A stretch of 64,000 nucleotides of DNA, from positions 1,505,318-1,569,317 of the forward strand of contig VWZW01000470.1 in assembly GCA_013397115.1 (NCBI GenBank), in the 5' to 3' direction. Made by a program: the position numbers and the translations under genes. The notes under the pieces are model-generated. The model had not been told where the DNA came from. It did no database searches and saw only the letters and a list, made by a program, of their open reading frames with translations. This stretch comes from Edolisoma coerulescens (Eukaryota > Chordata > Aves > Passeriformes > Campephagidae). This document shows positions 54,404 through 64,000 of this stretch, one piece after another; position 1 is the stretch's first letter; each line of letters starts with the position of its first letter.

Positions 54404-54465
54404 AAAACAAACAAACAAACAAAACCCACAAAAAAACACACACACAAAACCCAAACAAAACAAAG
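54404..54465. repeat. (CAAA)n/(CA)n simple repeat
   Basis: AAAC units followed by CA units and A runs. Confidence 0.85.
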
Positions 54466-54949
54466 AAGAAAGGTAAAGGTTTGACCTCTAATTAATTTCA
54501 GCAGTTTCTCTCTTCACAAAAGTGAATGGATTATCCAATATATCGCTTCTTCATCCATCAGAGACAAACCTGCCTTCCACTTCTTGAACACTTTTGAGAA
54601 ACATTACGTGGAGATAATGTAAAAATTAGGGAACACAGCAACGCCACCACTTCGTACACTTTAATACAAAGCATATCCTCTGACACAGTCATAAATTAAA
54701 TGGCTTCAGTTGGTATGCAAACTTACAGCACTCTGACTCTCTGGATCACTTGTTTACATATACCCATCTCTGTAAGTAGCAGAGTGAAGTTTTTAAAGTT
54801 CATCCAGGTTACTAACAGACATAAAGTCAAGCACACAGGAAAACTACGAAAGGGCTAGGGCAGAGTTCAGAGCCAACTGAAATGACTTTGCCTTTGAGAA
54901 ACAAGGCATGAATATCTAATATTAAAAATAGGATAGCCTAGCAAAATGA

Positions 54950-54970
54950 AATATATATAGGTATATATAT
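54950..54970. repeat. Interrupted (TA)n
   Basis: ATATATATAGGTATATATAT. Confidence 0.8.
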
Positions 54971-55649
54971 GCAGTCTCATGCTAATAATTAATTTGTCTT
55001 GCAAAGGGTAAGCACTGCTCAAAAGTACTTTGAAAAAATTACTAACAACCTCAGATAGAGGTTGCTGTCAAATAGAATAGAACTAACTGTGATTGAGGTC
55101 TGTAGCAGTAATTGATACAAACATTGACATTAATGCTGAGATACTTACATGGAAGAATTCAGCACCTCATAAACCTCTTTCCATGCAAAAACTGACCTTT
55201 TAAGCTAATGACAGTGTTGCTTGTCTCTTGCATGGGAACTCAGCATGGCCAGCACTACTTTCTACCCAACTGCTAGAATGAACCCCTTTTCATCCTTTTT
55301 CTATATCTTTTTAGGACAGTTGTATCTCATGATAATGATAAAACAATAACAAAATGGAAAAACATTACATCTTTAATCAATAAAATGTCCTTTCCTGAGT
55401 CTTGTCTGAATAGTTTGTGCTAGAAATTGGCTGAGATCACTGCAAATCAGTATAATAAAATGATGTTGACCAGTTCCTTTGTACAAAATGAAGCAATAAA
55501 GAGCTTTTCTGTTAACTTCATGTTTTTATTGATAGATACCATACTCGAGACCACACACATTACCGTTATATATGAGAAAAAACATAGCTGTTTCAACAGA
55601 CAAAAGTTAAAGTGCAGTTGATTCACTGGCTCCTTTAAGAGGACTGGCA

Positions 55650-55723
55650 TCTGGACCACATGCACTTCAAAGTCAAATGCTGTACTGAGATGTGCTGCTT
55701 TGAAGTACAGCTGCTGATCCAGA
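55650..55723. repeat. Imperfect palindromic element, copy 1
   Basis: The left arm TCTGGACCACATGCACTTCA(AAG) and the reverse complement of the right arm, TCTGGATCAGCAGCTGTACT(TCAAAG), share TCTGGA and ACTTCAAAG with a small length difference, so the 74-bp unit folds on itself. Its reverse complement also aligns with copy 2 over the whole length, loop included: the 43-bp interval from ACTTCAAAG to CTTTGAAGT matches at 36 of 43 positions without gaps. The two copies therefore descend from one sequence and lie in opposite orientation 96 bp apart. Confidence 0.85.
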
Positions 55724-55782
55724 CAAATTTTGGAGCCTAAACCAGCATATGAATCTGCTGTACTCTGAAAAAAAAATCTATT

Positions 55783-55945
55783 TCAGATGCCAGTTTTAAC
55801 TCAGTTTAGAAAATTGCTGTCTGGATCGGCTGAACTTCAAAGCCGAACATCGCAGTGCTGCATTTCCCTTTGAAGTACAGCTAATCCAGATAGTGGATTT
55901 TCTCTCCCTCCTTTTTTTTTTTAAGTAGTTAAAATTGGCATCTGA
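55783..55945. repeat. Palindromic element, copy 2, with 18-bp terminal inverted repeats
   Basis: The core 55820-55890 starts TCTGGATCGGCTGAACTTCA and ends with the near-complement …TGAAGTACAGCTAATCCAGA (arms agree at about 20 of 23 positions). Around it, TCAGATGCCAGTTTTAAC (55783-55800) and GTTAAAATTGGCATCTGA (55928-55945) are reverse complements except for one base. A GAAAAT block on the left also pairs with ATTTTC on the right, so the arms extend through most of the 163 bp. No target-site duplication is obvious. The layout suggests an old MITE-like or Eulor-type palindromic repeat; family membership is not proven. Confidence 0.8.
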
Positions 55946-56819
55946 CCTTACTAGTATTTCTCTTTACCGTCTGCACATTCTTCTTCCCTTCTCCCGTATT
56001 TGCTCATCTTTTGACCTCTGAAAAATACAGCAAGATTCACTACCTTGTTAGCTCCTGCATTAGCAAAGCTACTATAAAGGGGGTGGTTGTGGGGACAGCC
56101 TGTATCAAGTTACATAGTGGACAGTGGCCAATTACTGCACATGGCTTGTCATAAAGTTTGTTAAATAATGTTTAATTTTACCATCCAAGAAAAACAAAGC
56201 TCAAAGCAAATCCCTTGTAAATGTTCGCATTCAAAGCATTTGTAACGACATTCTCATGGTTCTGCTAACTCATTTTAATGACCATTAGCACTGGTTTAAA
56301 AAGCAGCTGAGCTTGATAGCATTTCAACTTTTAAGAAATTTTCAGTTATTTTGTCACAGAAAGGTCTCCTTCACAGGCAAGTCGGGAAAGCCTTAAGGAA
56401 ATGGTTTTACTAGAGAAAGAATGAGATTACTACAGGCAGAATTTGCACAGCTTCTGGCAAGGGGAACCAAGGGTAAATGCAGTGCCCTCACCAGGACATG
56501 CTCCCATATTATACACACATAAGGGATGCTGCTGTTTGCAACTGAATTAAAAGACAAATCATGAAGAAATGTTGCACCCTGTTCAAACGGCAAAAACAAA
56601 GCAAAACACCCCCACCCAAATACATGCTAGTACAAGAGGACAATTTAATGACAGCATCTCTCATTTGCTGAGAAATTACTCTGGGAGAGAAAGGACTGGA
56701 CAATGACCAGCATTTTATTTACACAGATCATGAGACCTGTCACTCGGGCGATCTGTTCTTGTCAGGCAGTCTTTAATTAGAAAATTCCTAGTAGAGAACT
56801 CATGCTCCCACTAGGTGCA
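55946..56819. other. NOX3 upstream region
   Basis: AT-rich proximal upstream DNA with no CpG island. A perfect repeat, tRNA or other gene was not seen. Confidence 0.5.
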
Positions 56820-56827
56820 TATTAAAA
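56820..56827 (+). promoter_or_regulatory. TATA-like box, possible NOX3 core promoter
   Basis: TATTAAAA lies 109 bp upstream of the NOX3 ATG. A start site about 30 bp downstream would give a 5' UTR of roughly 85 nt. The match is imperfect and the surrounding DNA is AT-rich, so this is only a candidate. Confidence 0.25.
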
Positions 56828-56935
56828 GCTAAAGACAAAAGGAGTTAGTAGAAAAGCCCAAGGAATTGACAGAGAACTCAGGTTACACTGAAAGGCAAGA
56901 GTCAGCTGCTGCTAGCATAGGGAGAGGCACTCGGG

Positions 56936-56980
56936 ATGGGATGCTGGATTTTGAATGAAAAACTCTCAGTGCTGTTATTA
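56936..56980 (+). CDS. NOX3 exon 1 (coding part), NADPH oxidase 3
   Basis: The exon encodes MGCWILNEKLSVLLL, the cytoplasmic N-terminus and first residues of membrane helix 1 of NADPH oxidase 3. It matches the NOX family N-terminus (MG.W..NE.LS) and human NOX3 in particular (GCWILNE). The start codon is fixed by an in-frame TAG at 56918-56920 and a favourable context (G at -3 and +4). The exon ends in phase 0 at a strong donor, GTGAGT. NOX3 is a membrane flavocytochrome that passes electrons from NADPH through FAD and two hemes to oxygen, making superoxide. It pairs with p22phox and NOXO1 in the inner ear, where it is needed for otoconia formation in mice (established knowledge). The 15-codon coding length equals that of NOX2 exon 1. 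Confidence 0.95.
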
Positions 56981-57650
56981 GTGAGTATTTTTAGCATTAA
57001 AAAGTCTAATTGGATATATATAAATATTTTAAGCTTGTTTAAAAGACATTTTATGGTTTGCTTACAGTAATACTCCCAAGCTTAATGTAAAACTTGCTAT
57101 AAAATATTCAGCAGCTTTTTTATAACTAGTCTTAAAAACAATTTAAAGTCTGAGTGTTTTATTTTTACTTATTTTTAAGTCCATGTACTTTAGTCCTCAG
57201 TTAAAAGGAGCAGGGGTTTGCAATTCTAATTGAAATTATATTCTGATTTCTTTTTCAGACAGTTTGGTAAATTGTGTATGGGGAGCAGGGAAAGGAATTT
57301 TCTTAGCTCCTAATTCCCTCCATTTCTGTGATTTTTTAATTTTAGCATTTACTGCCTTTTTAGACAGCAGGTCAGGGCCTGTGCTTAAGAGGGAGTTTAC
57401 CATGACACAGTAAACACCATTTTTTATCCTCTGCTGTGGTTCTGAGGGTAGGACTGTAACCCTGCATTTGCTAAAAGATAGCCTCGTTCCAGCAGGCATT
57501 TTTGACTTCTATCATCTGTGATCAAGAACTGCATTGCACACTGAGTTTGAAACATCTCTCAGATTCTCTTAAAACTATAACCATAACCAGTTTTATTTGC
57601 ATTAAAAAATACTGTAAAAGGCACTAATCTGTAGCCTCTCTGCTTTGCAG
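56981..57650 (+). other. NOX3 intron 1
   Basis: A 670-bp phase-0 intron with donor GTGAGT and acceptor CTCTCTGCTTTGCAG. A minus-strand 87-codon ORF inside it (57236-57499) has no recognisable domain. Confidence 0.9.
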
Positions 57651-57746
57651 CTGATGTGGCTGGGACTGAACTTCTATTTGTTTATTGATACCTTCCACTG
57701 GTATGAAGATGACAATGCTTACATTTATACACGGATTATGCTGGGA
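57651..57746 (+). CDS. NOX3 exon 2
   Basis: 96 bp, 32 codons (residues 16-47), phase 0 at both ends. It begins LMWLGLNFYLFIDTFHWYED and ends YIYTRIMLG. The first half completes transmembrane helix 1 and the second half forms the extracellular loop leading to the conserved YTR…LG motif of NOX1-3. The FIDTF-WYE stretch is diagnostic of NOX3 rather than NOX1 or NOX2. The flanking acceptor (…TTTGCAG) and donor (GTAAGT) are consensus. The length is the same as the homologous NOX2 exon. Confidence 0.97.
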
Positions 57747-57948
57747 GTAAGTATGAGTTTGATTGTTAAAGGGCTTCACAAGAAGAATGTATTCATAGTC
57801 TGATTTTATTTACATCCTTCATAAAACTTTGGATGCTTCAACAGTAATTTTCCCATATAAGAGTATTATATTAATATAGTATTTTCTCTCTTTTCCTCTT
57901 CCTATACCAAGCTTGTAATTTAATTTCTTTATGCTGTTATATGTACAG
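57747..57948 (+). other. NOX3 intron 2
   Basis: A short 202-bp phase-0 intron, GTAAGT…TGTACAG. Confidence 0.9.
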
Positions 57949-58059
57949 TCAACCCTGGCTTGGGCAAGAGCTTCTGCAACGTGCCTTAATTTTAACTGCA
58001 TGCTAATCCTGTTACCAGTCTGTAGAAACCTTATTTCATTCTTAAGAGGAGCAAGCATT
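57949..58059 (+). CDS. NOX3 exon 3
   Basis: 111 bp, 37 codons (residues 48-84), phase 0 at both ends. It encodes STLAWARASATCLNFNCMLI followed by LLPVCRNLISFLRGASI. This is the most conserved N-terminal NOX block (ARA.A.CLNFNCMLILLPVCRN) and forms transmembrane helix 2 and the start of the first intracellular loop (B-loop), which in NOX enzymes contacts the C-terminal dehydrogenase domain. Splice sites are consensus (TGTACAG acceptor, GTAAGT donor). No stop or frameshift is present. Confidence 0.98.
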
Positions 58060-59879
58060 GTAAGTACCATTTCTCAAATAGCCATATTATCCTCTCTTTT
58101 TTATTTCTGTAATTCAGCAGTATTATCCATATCAAACATTTTCCAAGGAATTTTAATTTTTGATAGAGAAGCCTGTACACTACTGCCTAGTTATTACCAT
58201 TTAAATTGTCAGTATTCATGACTGAAGAGAAACAAATGACTTGTTTAACACAGTGCTCTAAATGCAACACTGATTTTGGCAGCTGCTGCATAGCATGGTG
58301 TCATGAAGAGAAAAGTGAGAAGCTACAAAAAAAAAGGGGACATAATAATGCAACTTGGCCAAATGGAGAAAATTCATATCCATCATGTGTATTCTCTGTA
58401 TCTGCAAACTAAAAATTGGAGAAATAAAATGTTCAGATAGATAAAAATGTTCTAAAGATAATAATGAACATGTTTAAACACTTCTGTCTGAGTGGCCACC
58501 ATTCAGGTTTTCATTTGAGGTAAATGCATTTTTGTAACAGAGTGGTCATCTGCTCAGAGGCATTTACATGAACCTCGGAATCATGCATAGGAAGTACTTA
58601 AGGCTTTATCTCTATTAGCTATAACTTCAATTTGCATTGAATTATTATAGTCAGAACAATTCAAATGCCACGTTTGAGTAAAAAATCACTGATCACTTCA
58701 TGACTCCAAGAGCAACAGGAATTTAGAAATGGTAAGATACAGTTATTTTATAGTAAGCTGGTTCTTATTTCGGTTCTGCCTTTTTTTGTTTCCTTGATTG
58801 TTAGGCTTAGATGTTAAGCAGTCTTTAGGCTAGGAACCAACACATATAAATGTTTGAGTTCAGGAGTTGAACATTTACAAAAGAAAAAGAAAAGGTGTCT
58901 TGGCCTTCTGGATCAGTTTGTGAATTAGCACAGAATATATGCACGCCCACTTAGATGCCGAGTAAGAACTCAGAGAACTGGAACTCTTCTCACAGATAAT
59001 ATTTTGCTCTTCTGGACAATATTCTGCTCTTGAGGAGCATGGTACAGAGCAACTTGACTGGCTTCAGCACAGCCAGCACCAGGCTGGATCCTGTGACTCT
59101 CCAAGGAGGTGCCATGTATTGACATTGCACCCTGTGGTTCTCCAGATTTTTGGAATACTTACTAGCTGGAAACAACGTGGATACATGCCATGATCTTCGG
59201 CATGGCACCATGCCAGGTCATGTGAGCAATCCAGACACCCACACCACCACTCAGAGACTGAATTCTGTCCATGAGTGCTGTCTGGGTTCCAGCAGAGCGT
59301 GTTAGTTTTGGCTCAGTGCAGCTGGCCCCTGGCCCCAGGCTGGCTCTGCGCAGGGGCACCCAGCTGGCCGTGAGCACACCGCTGCCAGCCCTTCCAGTAA
59401 TGGAAGCACGGCTCAGTAACATATCAGCAGGCAGCCACCTGAGGTCTAGACAGCCTCACCCTCCCGGGGTGTGCATTTCCTGAAAGCAGAGAAAATGTTT
59501 TCATTGCAAGCTGGCTTTGCCAGCACTTCAGCTGTGCTCATGCAGCTAAAGCTAAGCTCACAAGGCAGTGGTGGCCCAGCCTGGTGTCCTTATCCCAGCA
59601 AATGAGTTAATGTCAGCTCAGATAAACCACTCACAAATCACAGATAAGTGTAGCAGAGCTTCATCAAACCCTTTTTTGAGCCCCGATATAGGCTGAATAG
59701 CTTCAGAAACTGTGGAGTGTCATTCAGGAAAGTTACCTGAGTCCTAAAACTAACCCAAAGCTTCCACAGAATTCCTTCAGCATTCCATTTTCAAATGTAC
59801 TGAACTCTTCTCCTCTCCAAAATGTGAGTTGTAAACACCAATAGGAAGGATATAAAACAAGTTCTGTTTTTTCACCAAG
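58060..59879 (+). other. NOX3 intron 3
   Basis: A 1820-bp phase-0 intron, GTAAGT…TTTTTTCACCAAG. It contains a GC-rich patch (59040-59480) with overlapping chance ORFs but no recognised repeat. Confidence 0.85.
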
Positions 59880-59964
59880 TACTGTGGAGGAGCACTGAGA
59901 AGACAGCTTGACAAAAACGTCACGTTTCACAAGATGGTTGCCTATGGAATAGCGTTAAATGCAA
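59880..59964 (+). CDS. NOX3 exon 4
   Basis: 85 bp: 28 codons (residues 85-112) plus the first base of the next codon. It encodes YCGGALRRQLDKNVTFHKMV followed by AYGIALNA. The RRQLDKN segment is the polybasic part of the B-loop. The histidine in TFHKMV falls at residue 101 and corresponds to the NOX2 heme ligand His101 in helix 3, so the first heme site is intact. The next ligand (His115 equivalent) should be in exon 5, outside the window. The donor is A|GTAAGC. Length and phase equal those of NOX2 exon 4. The acceptor CACCAAG is preceded by a good pyrimidine tract. Confidence 0.97.
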
Positions 59965-62900
59965 GTAAGCTTTTTTTGGTTTTATTTTTTTCTTCTTTGC
60001 CTTTGAACAGTTTTGAATTTCACAGTGATTCTGCCTAATGCTGTAATCCCCATCAGCTCTGAGACGTGGTGTTTTAGGGCAATCATTTGTTGACTGCAGC
60101 TTTAAATACGTGTGGGAGTCCCATCTGATTAACTATTTGCAATCTTTTTTGCTTGAGAAGAGTTTGACCGTTAAAGCAATAAACTTTCAATCTGAATAGT
60201 AAACACCAGTTAACTAAGTGCCACTTAGTTAATCTGACCAACTTGTGTGCTCTTAAAATTTAGTGTAAATAACTTTCGTTGAATCCCTGAGGGTAGATGT
60301 TTGGGGAGGTGACATAGCATTACTGTCTGATTCTGTAAGGAAATGATGCTTATGAGCCACACCACACATCTTCCCACCAATACATCTTCACTAATTTTTC
60401 AACCAGGGTATAAATTTAATCGGAATTTGAGAGAGGCAGGTGTCTCAAAAACAATGGATTCCTAAATATTTATTTTAAGTAGTTGACTGATCCAGGAAAC
60501 TAACGGCCCCCTTCAGGGAAAAAAAAGCATCCTGAGATCAAAATTTATCTGTTCTGCCTGTGCTAGTGACTTACTGAGGTGTTTGTTCACCCGGCTGGGA
60601 AAAAGACATGGCACCTTCCTGTTCTCTAAGTAGTAAAAGGACCTGGAGAAGACTGAAGTTCATAGGAATTCAGAGAGTAACAAGAGACAGCTTGAGGAAA
60701 AGGGCTGTAAAGAGAGGAATGAACAAAAGCCATGAAGAAGGACATGAGCACATAGAGATGGAGAGGTATCTGAGATAGATAGTTCTCTTAGAAAATGTGA
60801 AGGACACAGAGGAATTAATCAGGGCTATTTGCAAGCAAAAGACATTGCAGGGTAACAGTTCTACCCCCAGGCTGTCAGGGTGGATTCTGGTCCCAATATC
60901 TTTTTCAGCCTGCATGAGGGAGCTGCTTTTGCGTGTATCGGCTGTTAATGTCCTCATGCAGTGAGACAAGAATATGAAGTCAGGATTGCCAACAGGAACC
61001 AATAGCTAAAGTTTGCCTTCTGTATGTCATGCTAAAGAGTTCAGGGGGGAAGGCCACAGGATGCAAACATGCATCTTATAGTGTATTATGATGAATTACT
61101 TATCTGTCATGTCCACTCATTCATCAGAGCTCAGTTTTACCACAGAACAGATTCCTGCAGAGTGCAACATTGCTTCTTTAATTAAGAAATCAACCCAGGA
61201 ATATAAATTAACCAACTTTGTGTGTAATAGGTCATGATCCAGAAAGAAAGCAAAACTGCACAGTCAAACCTTTTATGTTTTTGGTTTTTACATTAATATT
61301 AAAATGTTTGCTAGTGCATTAAAGTGGCCAGTTTGGGAAGTACAAGTCTATCAGAAACCTGATTACTTTTACGGCTTCACTAATTTCAAAGAAAAAGACA
61401 CAGAAGCCAATGTGAAATGACAGAAAGCGTGATCATATAATTCTCATTTAAATCACTCTCTAGGGCAAAATCAAGGGTTAATTTTTGAGTTGTTATTTGG
61501 GTTGGTTGATTTCTTTTTTCTAAAATATAAAATGGAAAAACAGCTGATGAGATATTTGAGAAAGAAAACACAATATGGGGAAGTCCAATGAACAAAGCAC
61601 GACAACACATGAATTCCTGCTTCCTTAACAGTCAAGTGAGAAACACCTATCATATTTGGAAAAACACTACATCACTGTATAGTCAGACTTGTGTAAAGAA
61701 TGGCCAGAAACTCAATTGCCTGAAATAAAATTTTAAGTTCATAGAAATATAAAATCTACAGAACATATTGTGACAGAAAAGCAACATTTCAGAGTGGTAC
61801 CCACAAGTACACTGAATCCTTTTTAATAAAATCTAACAGTGTTAAAATGATATGTAAACAGATGCCATTTTCCTCTCAACTGACACATTATTTATCCTAG
61901 TACTACCTATGTCGCCTTTTATTACACAAAAACATAGTCAACTCCTATTAGTCTATTGCAATTTAGTAATTCTTAGTTAAATGGATGTTCTCCCTTGTAT
62001 GATCAATAGCCTAAATGTGGCAGCAAGAAGTTAAACCAATTTGAAGATCAGATCAGTAAGCTTAGCCTCACAATATAAAATTGTAAACTCCTTTATTATT
62101 AAAATAACATGTATTCATCTTGGCTTGCCAGGTGGTGTTATTCCAGCATATTTATTTAATAAGTGTGCTAAAAATAGTCAGTGCAACATTAGTATTGTCT
62201 GGCTTCTAACAGGCAGCTAGCTCAGCTGAGGTGTGCCTGGCCTTGGAAAAAGTACATCTGTGCCTTTAATTTTTCATCAGCTCTAATACAAATTCAAGAG
62301 CAAGCTTTAATTGGTCAGGTCATAAAGGGATATAATTAGAGACTAGTGGAAGAGGGAAGTTGGAGGAAAGAGAGAGAGTAAACAATGCTATCTATAATCA
62401 AGGGCATCATTGAAAATTCAGTAAAGGGAATTCTGCTTGGTTTGGCTTCCTGCATTCTGCATGCCTGTCTGTGATAAGAGCTGTCTGGGAGTTATTCAGC
62501 CACTAATAAATCTTCCTTATAGACCCGTAACTCTGCTAGAATAAAATCAGAGTTTCATGCATTCTCAGTTTGATCAGCGCAAATAATTCTGTGCTTTCTA
62601 ATGGAAAAGAGACTTTTCACTTGAGAGACAGTGGTCTGAAACTTAAAGACACTACAAGAGACAGCAAATAATGTACTTTACAACACCCACCTCTTACTAT
62701 ACTGTTTTCACCCTCTCAAAAAAAGCACATTATAAATTTTTTGAAGTGGGGAGTATTGGGGGGATTTTTTTTTTTTTTTACTTTGGTATGTCGTGCTTAT
62801 CCTAAAGAACAAACTAACTGCATTGTTTGGGTGTTTGCAGAAAGGTTATATAGATATTTTGCTCCAACAATTTTGAACTACGATATCAATAAAGTTTAAG

Positions 62901-64000
62901 CAATTAAGGGAAAATAGGGGAAGGACAGCAAGGTGGTTTGGAGTTAGGCTGTTCGGAATGGTTGTTCCTGCTACTTAAAAATTCCAGCAGTGTGATTTTC
63001 TTTAAAAACATGCAAAATGCAGAAAGAAGTATGGTGAGGCCAGCTGTGTTTGGCTTCTGACAAGCACTGAAAAATCTATAGCTAAAATACTAGGAAACCT
63101 TTCAATTTTCAGCCACTTTTTGGTAGGCTATGTGAATGGCTTTGGTGACCTGAGTAACATTTTTGTGTAAGTGATTAAGTTTTCAGGGAAGCAGATGCTT
63201 ATCTTCAAAAGAGGTTTAGCTGATATCTCAGTGTTGTACTTCCAGAAATTACAGAAAATCAAACTTCCATTAAACATCTTTTTTTTTTTTTTCCAGTCAG
63301 ATTGTTTAAATCCAGACTTAGTGCAAGTACTAGGAAGGAAACGCTATTAAATTGAAGATTATAGGCTTCCAGCTAAGATAAAAAATGGTCCAAGTCATGT
63401 TCTTCTTTGATGTTTATAACCATTCTTAAAAACAAAATGCAATGCAAGCACGTGTGTGGTCACTATTTTAATTTTTATACAACCTGCACCTTTTTAGTCC
63501 ACAAAGACAGCATGAAGTTGAATTAAGGGTTCTGTGTTAACAATGGGTGGCAAAAAGAACCCCAGGCTTGGTCGAGGGCACAATTCTCCATGCCTGGGTT
63601 ATCTGCCTGCAAAGTTGTTCTCTTTGCTGTGGGCAGAAGGGCCAGGATTTGACCCTTTGACTTTATCATGATAGGCTGGTTAATCAAAATGTTTAACTGC
63701 CAGCAGCAAGCTCCAATTTGATTATTATCCTGTACAAGCATGCAGAAAAAGAGAGAGTGAAATCTTGTCCTCAGATAAACACATGAAATTTCTGTTTAGT
63801 TCAATGAGAGTCGTGCATGCTTCACTGAAGGCACAATTGGCTGAATAAGACTAGCTAAATTGACCATACTTTCAAGATAATTTAATTACATCTCTTTGTA
63901 TTTAAGGATATGTACAGTAAACACCATGCTCTAATAGCAACCCTTTTCCTGCCTCTCTCCTTCCAATAAAACCTCTTATTTGATCTCAGAGGTGGACTAG
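59965..64000 (+). other. NOX3 intron 4 (partial)
   Basis: Donor GTAAGC at 59965. I looked for exon 5 (expected to continue with IHIVAHFFN-like codons after a phase-1 acceptor) and did not find it. A polypyrimidine tract plus AG at 63280-63297 opens onto a frame that stops soon and does not resemble NOX. The intron therefore appears to extend past the window. It holds short poly-T runs (62767-62780, 63280-63292) and a candidate conserved stretch near 62090-62600. Confidence 0.75.

Larger units (their letters stand above)
52739..55649. other. Intergenic, no gene recognised
   Basis: AT-rich. It contains an A/C-rich simple repeat (54404-54465) and an interrupted (TA)n tract (54950-54970). ORFs are unremarkable. 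Confidence 0.5.

Noticed and set aside
63280..63360. Poly-T plus CAG acceptor as NOX3 exon 5
   Set aside because: The phase-1 frame after it hits a stop and does not give the expected IHIVAHFFN-like sequence.
1..64000. tRNA, rRNA, snRNA or snoRNA genes
   Set aside because: No B-box (GGTTCGANTCC-like) with acceptor pairing, and no C/D or H/ACA arrangement, was found by eye on either strand.

Overview
This is a vertebrate, almost certainly avian, nuclear window: AT-rich, with no long ORFs. Bird origin is indicated by three CR1 LINE remnants (482-1000, 39676-39765, 51752-52738, all minus strand) and by a solo LTR that resembles an ERVL-type LTR family I know from bird genomes (46119-46672, minus strand). 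I cannot name the species.

The only protein-coding gene I can support is the 5' part of NOX3 (NADPH oxidase 3, superoxide-generating flavocytochrome of the inner ear) on the plus strand. Exons 1-4 lie at 56936-56980, 57651-57746, 57949-58059 and 59880-59964. They join in frame with consensus splice sites, give residues 1-112 plus one base, and match NOX2 residue for residue in length. A TAG triplet 15 bp upstream of the ATG, in frame, supports the start. The rest of the gene (exon 5 onward) was not found and should lie beyond 64000.

Positions 1-56800 look like a gene-poor interval upstream of NOX3. This agrees with the human locus as I recall it (6q25.3), where the 5' side of NOX3 faces a gene desert before ARID1B. 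Besides CR1 and the LTR it contains two ancient MIR/L3-like fragments, simple repeats, short tandem repeats, a GC-rich patch with an octamer plus TATA-like box (34282-34650), a GC-rich patch holding the longest ORF (49821-50297, probably non-coding), a weak GPCR TM7-like remnant (20225-20535) and some candidate conserved non-coding stretches.

The most unusual structure is at 55650-55945, about 1 kb upstream of the NOX3 start codon. It is a pair of roughly 72-bp imperfect palindromes, homologous to each other in inverted orientation; the second is enclosed by an 18-bp inverted repeat (17/18). It looks like an old palindromic repeat of the MITE or Eulor kind, possibly co-opted as a regulatory element. 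I see no new multi-gene system; most of the window is ordinary non-coding DNA.
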